A stretch of DNA of 64,000 bases from NCBI RefSeq assembly GCF_000428125.1, contig NZ_KE386627.1, positions 507,375-571,374 on the forward strand, written 5' to 3'. Under the pieces are notes generated by a model, which saw only the letters and a program-made list of their open reading frames with translations, had not been told where the DNA came from and made no database searches. This stretch comes from Bacteroides graminisolvens DSM 19988 = JCM 15093. Its GTDB lineage: Bacteria; Bacteroidota; Bacteroidia; Bacteroidales; Bacteroidaceae. Below are positions 13,396 through 19,968 of the stretch, one piece after another. Within the stretch, counting starts at the first letter, position 1. Every line of letters starts with the position of its first letter. The position numbers and the translations under genes are program-made.

Positions 13396-14658
13396 ATGGA
13401 TAAAAATATTCTGAAAACGGTTATCGCTGACAATCAGCTGGAAGTCCCAAAATATAAGGTAATCTCACGGGATTTCACTTTTGAGGAGTTTGGGAACTAC
13501 GTCTTTGTTGGTATCCGGCGAGCAGGAAAATCGTATCTCTTATACCAACGGATGCAACAGTTACTTGCACAAGGCGTACAGTGGGATGAAATGCTTTATA
13601 TCAATTTTGAAGATGAACGCCTTACTGGAATGAAAGCGGAGGTTTTGAATCTACTATTAGAAGTTCATTTAGAAATGTACGGCAAGAGACCTATCCTGTT
13701 TTTGGATGAGGTGCAAAACGTTCCCGGATGGGAAAAATTTGCCCGTCGTATGGCTGATACTAGACATCGAGTTTATATCACTGGAAGCAATGCTAAAATG
13801 TTAAGCCAGGATATACAAACAACTTTGGGAGGGCGTTATATTCCTATTGATGTTTATCCGTATTCTTTCAAAGAGTTTTTGACGGCAAACAATGTTCCGG
13901 CAACAACAAAGCATCTCCTATCTACGGAAGGCAAAGCCGAAATATTACGAAAGTTCAACGATTATTTCTACTTTGGTGGATTCCCGGAAGGAGCAGAATT
14001 TGCCACAAAACGGGATTACCTGACTAGTGTTTATCAGAAAATCTATCTGGGAGATATTGCGGCTCGTCATACGGTAGATAACACCTTTGCATTGCGCATT
14101 ATGTTCAAGAAACTGGCGGAAAGCGTAAAACAACCATTGTCCTTTACCCGTATAGCGAATATCGTATCTTCGACCGGAGCAAAGGTAGGAACGCAGACCG
14201 TTATTAATTATATGGAATACGCCAAAGATGCCTGGCTTATCAACCCTGTGCAAAATATAGCGGGGAAATTGGTCGATAAGGAAACTTCACCAAAGTACTA
14301 TTTCACGGATAACGGCATTCTGAACCTCTTTTTATTGGATGGAAACACTTCCTTGTTGGAGAACATGGTAGCTGTAAACCTACTTCGTAAATATGGACGA
14401 AATGATGCTGTTTATTTCTATAATCAAAGTATTGAAGTTGACTTCTACATTCCCGATGATTACACAGCCATTCAGGTATGTTACAATCTCGACAATAACG
14501 ATGGAACGTTTGACAGGGAAGTAAAAGCCTTACTGAAAATTACCGAAGTATTGGAATGCAAGAAACTGCTGATTATTACTCGTGATACAGAGCGCGTGCT
14601 AGAAATAAACGGTAAAACAATTGAGGTCATTCCGGTATGGAAATGGCTGTTATGCTAA
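13396..14658 (+). CDS. ATP-binding protein, AAA domain plus DUF4143
   Basis: The 420-residue protein has Walker A GIRRAGKS (39-46), Walker B ILFLDEVQ (100-107), a YITGSNAKML sensor segment (about 128-137), and a DUF4143 C-terminal region ending in a nuclease-like SIEVDFYIPDD ... AIQVCYNL. In this copy the acidic plus Q-x-C pattern replaces the usual E-x-K, so the nuclease site may be inactive. The middle part (FTRIANIVSSTGAKVGTQTVINYM) looks like a winged helix. The function of the family is unsettled. The gene has its own promoter with an overlapping palindrome, which suggests repression. It converges on another ATPase gene of the same broad class, with only 19 bp between the stops. Confidence 0.85.
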   Translation: MDKNILKTVIADNQLEVPKYKVISRDFTFEEFGNYVFVGIRRAGKSYLLYQRMQQLLAQGVQWDEMLYINFEDERLTGMKAEVLNLLLEVHLEMYGKRPILFLDEVQNVPGWEKFARRMADTRHRVYITGSNAKMLSQDIQTTLGGRYIPIDVYPYSFKEFLTANNVPATTKHLLSTEGKAEILRKFNDYFYFGGFPEGAEFATKRDYLTSVYQKIYLGDIAARHTVDNTFALRIMFKKLAESVKQPLSFTRIANIVSSTGAKVGTQTVINYMEYAKDAWLINPVQNIAGKLVDKETSPKYYFTDNGILNLFLLDGNTSLLENMVAVNLLRKYGRNDAVYFYNQSIEVDFYIPDDYTAIQVCYNLDNNDGTFDREVKALLKITEVLECKKLLIITRDTERVLEINGKTIEVIPVWKWLLC

Positions 14659-14677
14659 TTATATTGTGATATTTAGT

Positions 14678-16012
14678 CTACAAAAACAAAGTCATATACA
14701 CAGGGATATAATTGACTCCATTTTCTCGTTTCAAGTCCTTGGTATATATAAGGAATTTGTTTTGAATTCTATCCGAGAACTTGTCACAAAAGGCATCCAA
14801 TGATGAGTGAGTTTTGTATCCGGATGATTTCACTTCAATGGGTGACACCTTGTTTGATTCAGAAATCAGGAAATCAATCTCATAATACTTTTTCCCTTCA
14901 GCTATTGGAATAGTATGATAATATAGTTGTTTGCCTGTAGCCCGAAGCATTTGAGCCACAACATTCTCATATACATAGCCTAAATTTGCTCTGAGTTTAT
15001 CATTCAGCAATTTATTGTATATGATGTTTTCCGTAAAATCTTTATCTTTAAATGCAAGTGTTATAAAAAGGCCTGTATCGCCTGCGTAAATTTTATATTT
15101 CTCGTTATCTTTTGTAAGCGCCAAGCCCACATTAGGGTCTGTGGAGTGATAAGCAATGTTAGTTGTCATAGAATCTTCTAGCGCCTGCACAAGGCTGATC
15201 ACCCTATCTTGTCTCTCACCCGGTATAGCAGCAGAGACTTTATATCGGGACGCATTTTTGCTAAGTTGTGCAGGTATGGCATCAAACATTGCAGTTGCCC
15301 GCCCTGAAGCATCTATTTTTCTGAAATCTTCCTCGTACAGAGAAATAATATCACGCTTAACCTGATCTACAGCACTCAAATTATTCGTTTTTATATATTC
15401 TGCAACAGCCTGTGGCATTCCACCAACAAGCATATACAAACGAAAATCACGCATCATTCTGCGGTGAACGGCATCGCCCAAAGATATTTTCTTTTCAAAT
15501 GCTGTGCGAAGTAATGGTATGGTTGCGGTATCGCCTATGGCCCATTTGAACTCTTCATAATCCATAGGAAACATATCAACCTTTGTCTCCTCACTTGGAA
15601 TCACTATATCTACAGTGCTTTTATATACTGAGATTAGTGAACCGGTTTCAATATAATCGTATCGGTGGTCTTTTACCAAATGTTTAATTGCCTGTCGAGC
15701 CAAAGGTGCTTTCTGAACTTCATCAAAGATAATCACAGACTGGCGTTCTATCAGCTGCACCCGATAAATAAGTTGTAGTCTCAGAAAAATATAATCAAGA
15801 TCGGACACATCTTTAAAAAGGTCATGAACCTCGGCCGGCGCAATAGAAAAATCAATAAGCATGAAGGATGTATACTCGTTACGGGCAAATTCCTCTGCCA
15901 ATGTAGACTTACCAATGCGTCTGGCTCCTTGTATAAGTAACGCTGTTGCACCATCACGCTCCTTTTTCCACTGAAGCATGCGTTCATACATTTTTCGTTT
16001 AAAATAGATCAT
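14678..16012 (-). CDS. ATP-binding protein, AAA domain plus DUF4143 (third copy)
   Basis: The protein of about 444 residues starts MIYFKRKMYERMLQW. It has Walker A GARRIGKS (about 29-36), Walker B SVIIFDEVQK (about 92-101), and IETGSLISVY as sensor segment. The C-terminal DUF4143 ends with a complete PD-(D/E)xK-like signature (YYEIDFLISESN ... PIEVKSSGYK), so this copy keeps the acidic and lysine residues that the 13396 gene lacks. Starts at 16045 or 16024 are also possible; I prefer 16012 because a GGAGG precedes it by 7 bases. Upstream lies a 33-bp tandem repeat (16067-16140). Sequence identity to the neighbouring ATPases is low, so these are not recent tandem copies. Confidence 0.83.
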   Translation of the reverse strand: MIYFKRKMYERMLQWKKERDGATALLIQGARRIGKSTLAEEFARNEYTSFMLIDFSIAPAEVHDLFKDVSDLDYIFLRLQLIYRVQLIERQSVIIFDEVQKAPLARQAIKHLVKDHRYDYIETGSLISVYKSTVDIVIPSEETKVDMFPMDYEEFKWAIGDTATIPLLRTAFEKKISLGDAVHRRMMRDFRLYMLVGGMPQAVAEYIKTNNLSAVDQVKRDIISLYEEDFRKIDASGRATAMFDAIPAQLSKNASRYKVSAAIPGERQDRVISLVQALEDSMTTNIAYHSTDPNVGLALTKDNEKYKIYAGDTGLFITLAFKDKDFTENIIYNKLLNDKLRANLGYVYENVVAQMLRATGKQLYYHTIPIAEGKKYYEIDFLISESNKVSPIEVKSSGYKTHSSLDAFCDKFSDRIQNKFLIYTKDLKRENGVNYIPVYMTLFL

Positions 16013-16066
16013 ATTATCCTCCATTACTTTTGTTTCGTAGCGCAATATTAAGCATTTCCTTTGGTC

Positions 16067-16140
16067 CCACCAAATTTAAATAGCACCTTTTGTCAATTTC
16101 CACCAATTTCAAATAGCCTATTCTGTCAATTTCCACCAAA
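16067..16140. repeat. 33-bp tandem repeat upstream of the ATPase gene
   Basis: CCACCAA units start at 16067, 16100 and 16133, exactly 33 bp apart, giving two full copies and a partial third. Each full copy contains an AAATAGC and a TGTCAATTT block. On the minus strand the first unit includes TAAATTTG (16078-16071), a possible -7 box for the gene starting at 16012. The repeats resemble iterons or a multi-site operator. Confidence 0.8.
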
Positions 16141-16187
16141 TGTTTGAGATAAATTCGGTTCACTTCGTGTTTATGAGGTATTTTTTA

Positions 16188-16195
16188 TACCTTTG
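16188..16195 (+). promoter_or_regulatory. -7 box of the dsrE-like pseudogene
   Basis: TACCTTTG matches TAnnTTTG and lies 37 bp before the ATG at 16233. No clear -33 box. Confidence 0.4.
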
Positions 16196-16232
16196 AAGGG
16201 TAATACCACAAAACATTAAACAAGTCAGGAAT

Positions 16233-16456
16233 ATGAATAACAAATTAAACATTCTGTGGACAACAGATAACAGAGACACGGTATTCAACATGTTGTCAAT
16301 GTACGCCATTAACTCCGTGAACAAAAGTTGGTGGGAACACATCAATATAATTCTGTGGGGAGCCTCCGTGAAGCTGGTAGCCAACGACACGCAAGTACAA
16401 ACAGAGAATCACTCACCCAATACATCAAAGACGGTGAGCATGTGTTGTATCTGTAA
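16233..16456 (+). pseudogene. DsrE-family protein gene with internal deletion and frameshift (copy 2)
   Basis: The 5' part encodes MNNKLNILWTTDNRDTVFNM and continues to WWEHINIILWGASVKLVAND, typical of Bacteroidetes DsrE-family proteins, which are normally about 115-120 residues. After TQVQTE the frame breaks. In another frame the next bases encode LTQYIKDGEHVLYL and a stop (16454-16456), which matches the usual DsrE C-terminus. About 40-50 central codons are therefore missing and the ends are out of frame. If translated, the original frame runs on to 16514 as junk and overlaps the Crp gene start. DsrE proteins are linked to sulfur relay; here the gene is dead. Confidence 0.8.
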
Positions 16457-16494
16457 ATTCATTTGCGATTTATTGCAATCAAACACGTATTACC

Positions 16495-17064
16495 ATGCAC
16501 TCAAAGCTTATTGATACAATAGCGGACTTCATTCCTTTGGATTCATCTGACATTGATTTAGTTCAATCTTTATTTAAATGCCAAAAAGTGAGCAAAGGTG
16601 TGTCGTTAATTGAAACCGGACAACACAGCTACAGAGCCTTTTTTATCAATGAAGGCTACCTGAAATACTCCAAAATAATAGAATCGGGCGAAGAACTAAT
16701 TATTCATTTATATACTCCTCTTCATTTTGCAACGTCTTTAAATAGCTTTTTCCTGGGACAGAAATCGGAAGAAGACTTGCACACCATAACCGATTGTGAT
16801 TTGCTGTGTATTACTCACTCTGATTTGGAATATTTATATTCAACTAGTCCCAAATGGCAAAGCTTTGGCAGGAAACTCATGGAAAGTTTCCTGATTGAAA
16901 AGGAAGAACGTATCATCGATCAATTGTCTTTAACCGCACAAATGAGATATAGTAAACTTCTGAAGTGCTATCCGGAAATCATTCAGAATGTACCCGTAAA
17001 ATATATTGCTTCTTACATTGGCATACAGCCTGAATCGCTAAGCCGCATAAGAAAAAAGAATTAA
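16495..17064 (+). CDS. Crp/Fnr-family transcriptional regulator
   Basis: The 189-residue protein has an N-terminal cNMP-binding-type beta barrel (about residues 20-110: CQKVSKGVSLIETGQHSYRA, FINEGYLKYSKII, EELIIHLYTP) and a long dimer helix. Its C-terminal helix-turn-helix is of the Bacteroidetes type (VPVKYIASYIGIQPESLSRI, about 165-185). The typical cyclic-nucleotide phosphate-binding residues are not evident, so the ligand is unknown. It overlaps the tail of the dsrE pseudogene and lies 61 bp upstream of a short-chain dehydrogenase gene. A perfect palindrome stands immediately after its last codon, so local regulation of the dehydrogenase is plausible. Confidence 0.88.
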   Translation: MHSKLIDTIADFIPLDSSDIDLVQSLFKCQKVSKGVSLIETGQHSYRAFFINEGYLKYSKIIESGEELIIHLYTPLHFATSLNSFFLGQKSEEDLHTITDCDLLCITHSDLEYLYSTSPKWQSFGRKLMESFLIEKEERIIDQLSLTAQMRYSKLLKCYPEIIQNVPVKYIASYIGIQPESLSRIRKKN

Positions 17065-17078
17065 CTAACATTTGTTAG
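17065..17078. promoter_or_regulatory. Palindromic operator candidate between Crp-like and SDR genes
   Basis: CTAACA-TT-TGTTAG is a perfect 6+2+6 palindrome beginning one base after the Crp gene stop and 23 bp upstream of the SDR -7 box. It fits the position and symmetry of a dimeric regulator site, possibly for the adjacent Crp-like protein. Confidence 0.5.
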
Positions 17079-17101
17079 GGGCTAGTGGGTTTCATCTTAC
17101 C

Positions 17102-17109
17102 TATATTTG
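17102..17109 (+). promoter_or_regulatory. -7 box of the SDR gene
   Basis: TATATTTG matches TAnnTTTG, 16 bp before the ATG at 17126. The nearest TTTG lies 27 bp upstream inside the palindrome, longer than the usual spacing, so activation by a bound regulator may be needed. Confidence 0.5.
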
Positions 17110-17125
17110 CCGAAAAATAAAAAAG

Positions 17126-17941
17126 ATGAAAACAGTATTAATTACAGGCGCATCAAGCGGTATAGGAAAAGAAACGGCTATTTTATTTGCCAACAATGGT
17201 TGGAATGTAGCTGCTACAATGAGGAATGCGGGAAACATAAATATGTTTGCCCAGAATAAGAATATAAAAACATATATTCTAAACGTAAAAGATAAAGCAG
17301 CTATAGCTGCTTGCATTGCTGAAGTTATAAATGATTTTTCGAGAATTGATGTTCTCGTTAATAATGCCGGAATATATACCACCAATCCGCTTGAGGTAAC
17401 CACAGATGAAGAGCTGGAGGATATTATTGATACAAATATCAAAGGAGTTGTATATACCAGCAAGTTTATTTTAAAGCATTTCAGGCAAAATAAAGGAGGT
17501 ACAATTGTCAATGTGTCTTCTATAGCGGGACGTGTTACCTTTCCCTATCAATCAATCTATCATACATCAAAATGGGCAATAGAAGGGTTTAGCGAGAGCT
17601 TGTATTATGAACTAAAATCTTTCAATGTAAAAGTGAAAATTGTAGAGCCGGGAATGGTTAAAACAAATATCTACAATGCTGTAATGACATTGCCCGATAA
17701 GGAATATCCTCGCGAATACAATACTAAATTTCCAAAGTGGCATAGTTATTTAATGAAAAGTTACAGAAACGGATATTCTCCTAAACTGGATGCTGAAACG
17801 ATTTATAAAGCTGCCAACAGCCATAGCACAAGATTGAGATATACCTCGGACTTTAGCACGAAATTAGTATTTTTTATTCGTTCATTTCTACCACTTTTCA
17901 TCTATCAAAACCTGATTGATAAATTAACAATGAGTAAGTAA
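17126..17941 (+). CDS. Short-chain dehydrogenase/reductase (SDR family oxidoreductase)
   Basis: The 271-residue protein has the classical SDR set: NAD(P)-binding TGASSGIG at 7-14, NNAG at 79-82, catalytic serine at about 131, and YHTSK with Y145 and K149. It would oxidise or reduce a small alcohol or carbonyl using NAD(P)H; the substrate is unknown. The C-terminus (residues 240-271) has a hydrophobic stretch (LVFFIRSFLPLFIYQNLI) that may contact a membrane. I chose the start at 17126 because the Rossmann fold begins there; the open frame upstream contains the promoter. It follows the Crp/Fnr-type gene and the palindrome, suggesting that the regulator controls it. Confidence 0.92.
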   Translation: MKTVLITGASSGIGKETAILFANNGWNVAATMRNAGNINMFAQNKNIKTYILNVKDKAAIAACIAEVINDFSRIDVLVNNAGIYTTNPLEVTTDEELEDIIDTNIKGVVYTSKFILKHFRQNKGGTIVNVSSIAGRVTFPYQSIYHTSKWAIEGFSESLYYELKSFNVKVKIVEPGMVKTNIYNAVMTLPDKEYPREYNTKFPKWHSYLMKSYRNGYSPKLDAETIYKAANSHSTRLRYTSDFSTKLVFFIRSFLPLFIYQNLIDKLTMSK

Positions 17942-17963
17942 CCGAAATATAGAGATATTATTA

Positions 17964-17971
17964 TATCTTTG
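17964..17971 (+). promoter_or_regulatory. -7 box for the small secreted protein gene
   Basis: TATCTTTG matches TAnnTTTG, 55 bp before the start at 18027. No clear -33 box is visible. Confidence 0.4.
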
Positions 17972-18026
17972 AAAAGCTATTTCAATTCTGATGAAACAAT
18001 ACATTATTAACTAAACAACAAAAAAG

Positions 18027-18395
18027 ATGAGAAAATTATTACTAGTGCTAACTATGCTATGCTTGCCTATTCTGGTGTTTTCGCAAGCTAAAAAGTACGT
18101 CTACGCCCGGGCGGAGTATAACTCAAAAAGGTATTGCATCATACATTGCAACTATGATGACGGAAAAGGAACACCTATCATGAACGAAAAAGGTGATATT
18201 CTAAAATTCCGCACGGACATTGAGTTCATTAACTACCTCGCAAATGAGGGATGGGAGTTTGTGCTGCTCGACTCTACGGGTTATTACTATTACTTCAAGA
18301 AACCTCAGAGTGAGTTCACTGAAGAAGAGTTGTCGGACATCATTAGAACGAGAAATACGAATAAGGAGAAGCGAACGAATAACCTCCGCGATTAA
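18027..18395 (+). CDS. Small secreted protein of unknown function
   Basis: The 122-residue protein has a clear signal peptide (MRKLLLVLTMLCLPILVFSQA, cleavage after about residue 19). The mature part is about 100 residues with VYARAEYNSKRYC, WEFVLLDSTGYYYYFKKP, and a charged C-terminal helix (TEEELSDIIRTRNTNKEKR). It resembles small periplasmic or surface proteins common in Bacteroides, but I do not recognise a family. Two cysteines near residues 37 and 41 (CIIHC) could form a disulfide or bind metal. It stands alone with its own promoter and a very strong hairpin downstream. Confidence 0.72.
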   Translation: MRKLLLVLTMLCLPILVFSQAKKYVYARAEYNSKRYCIIHCNYDDGKGTPIMNEKGDILKFRTDIEFINYLANEGWEFVLLDSTGYYYYFKKPQSEFTEEELSDIIRTRNTNKEKRTNNLRD

Positions 18396-18412
18396 TACAA
18401 AAGTATGAGGTA

Positions 18413-18474
18413 CTTATCATAACGAAACTAGGGGAATCGGCCATTGCCAATTCCCCTAGTTTCGTTATGATAAG
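18413..18474. terminator. Very long perfect inverted repeat between convergent genes
   Basis: A perfect 25-bp stem (arms 18413-18437 and 18450-18474) with a 12-nt loop in which a further GGC/GCC can pair. It lies 18 bp after the secreted-protein stop and 14 bp before the end of the fimbrillin-like gene. It would terminate both transcripts, but it has no T-run and is far longer than usual terminators. Confidence 0.75.
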
Positions 18475-18487
18475 CTGTGCGCTTATG

Positions 18488-19912
18488 TTATTTGGTTCCT
18501 ACCAGCTTTACGTTATCAACGCGATAACCTGCTGTATTGGTTTCTGCCGTAGAAATAAACTCGATAGAAGTTATATTCTCAGGCACATTGCTTAGTTCAA
18601 CTGTTTGATAGACATTTGCTGTTGGTATTGCTACGCTGGGAACAGTCATAACCGTGCTTCCACATTTTACCTGAATTACATTTTGATCAACCGATTTAAC
18701 ATTAGCAGTTATGCTATAAGAAAGCTTCAGGTTGGTGTAACCGGTAGTGTTGAAACCGGATATTTGTAAACCCGAGTTTTTGGTAGCTGCAAACCACACG
18801 TGATTATCCATTGTTGAGGTAGAACGAACACTGGCATTGCTATATGCAGCCGACAAATAATTATCAGTGAACGTGAAAGTTTGATTATCCCAACCGGTAA
18901 ACTGGTTAACACCGGGCCAGTAGCCATCTACCTTCTCAACCGTAGCACCGAAGGTTTCGGTAAAGATAGTTGTTTCAGTACCTTCTGAAGGATCTGTGGG
19001 AGTTGTTGTTTCTCCTAAATCAATGTTGATATCGCTACCGGGAACGGTTACCCAGTTGGTAATGGTGGCCTGACCAACAACTACTACAGGTTTGCCATCT
19101 TTGTCTGAGATATTCACAGGGTAACTATAGCTGCTACCGGCATTGAGTGAAGTAACTGACAAACTCCTTTTAAAGGTTTGTGTACCAATGGTAAATTCAA
19201 TAACTACATCGTCAGCCAATTTGCTGCTAGGCAATACAATGGCTTCTGCCTGATACTGATCATTGCCCTTATCTGTTAGCTTGTAGGCTATAGAAGCCAC
19301 GTTGCCGGCTGTTGTAGTCAGGGTACCTGTTGCCAAATCAAATGCTGCTTTGGTTTCGGTTCCTACTAACTTTACTGCAAAATTAGTCAACGTAACATTA
19401 GAGGCTTTGGTGATATTCAAAACGATACGTGCTAACTGATGGGTAAAGTTCAAATCAACTTTGCCGGATGCATTGTTAAAACCGGTAGTTGTAGTTGCGT
19501 ATAATAAATCAATGGCTTCCTGAGAAGTTTGGTTCGTTACATCAACAGCTATCTGGTTGTTGCTGATGGTTGCTGTGTAAGGATAGTATGCCATGAAGTT
19601 CACCTTACTACCGTCTGACGGGAAGTAGATGGCCTGATCTTCAGCATCGTAAGTCAGTTCGCCGGTTGCAGATGCCGTATACTTTTTATTTGAAGCCAAT
19701 GCTGTAGCCAGTGTGCCTCCTTCGGGGATCATGTAAACACCTACTTTGTCTCCGGTAGTCCATGCGTCATTAGCAGCACGGGTATTCGATGAAATAGTTG
19801 TGCTGAACGATACCGCTTGTTTGGTATCTGGTAAGTCTTTGTCGTCACTGGAGCAACCTGACAAGATTGTAGCAACTAAAGCAGAGAAATAAACTAAAGT
19901 TCTAAATTTCAT
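18488..19912 (-). CDS. Fimbrillin-family (Mfa-like) lipoprotein with C-terminal beta-sandwich domain
   Basis: The 474-residue lipoprotein begins MKFRTLVYFSALVATILSGC. An Mfa-like fimbrillin domain covers about residues 30-290: VSFSTTISSNTRAANDAW, GVYMIPEG, VNFMAYYPYTATI, IDLLYATTT and LNFTHQLARIVLNI are all family hallmarks. After a threonine-rich linker, residues about 310-474 form a jelly-roll type domain (IFTETFGATVEKVDGYWPGV ... YRVDNVKLVG), often seen attached to secreted nucleases or adhesins. It lies 56 bp downstream of a related lipoprotein carrying a nuclease domain, so the two are likely expressed together at the surface. Whether it polymerises into fimbriae is doubtful, because the C-terminal extension is unusual for a pilus subunit. 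Confidence 0.85.
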   Translation of the reverse strand: MKFRTLVYFSALVATILSGCSSDDKDLPDTKQAVSFSTTISSNTRAANDAWTTGDKVGVYMIPEGGTLATALASNKKYTASATGELTYDAEDQAIYFPSDGSKVNFMAYYPYTATISNNQIAVDVTNQTSQEAIDLLYATTTTGFNNASGKVDLNFTHQLARIVLNITKASNVTLTNFAVKLVGTETKAAFDLATGTLTTTAGNVASIAYKLTDKGNDQYQAEAIVLPSSKLADDVVIEFTIGTQTFKRSLSVTSLNAGSSYSYPVNISDKDGKPVVVVGQATITNWVTVPGSDINIDLGETTTPTDPSEGTETTIFTETFGATVEKVDGYWPGVNQFTGWDNQTFTFTDNYLSAAYSNASVRSTSTMDNHVWFAATKNSGLQISGFNTTGYTNLKLSYSITANVKSVDQNVIQVKCGSTVMTVPSVAIPTANVYQTVELSNVPENITSIEFISTAETNTAGYRVDNVKLVGTK

Positions 19913-19968
19913 TTTACTAAGTTTTTAATGTTAAACGTCTGTTTTGTACTATTATAGTTTTTATAAGA

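Noticed and set aside
13396..16012. Recent duplication of the two convergent ATPase genes
   Set aside because: They share only motif-level similarity, with different P-loop surroundings and C-terminal sequences, so they were acquired separately.
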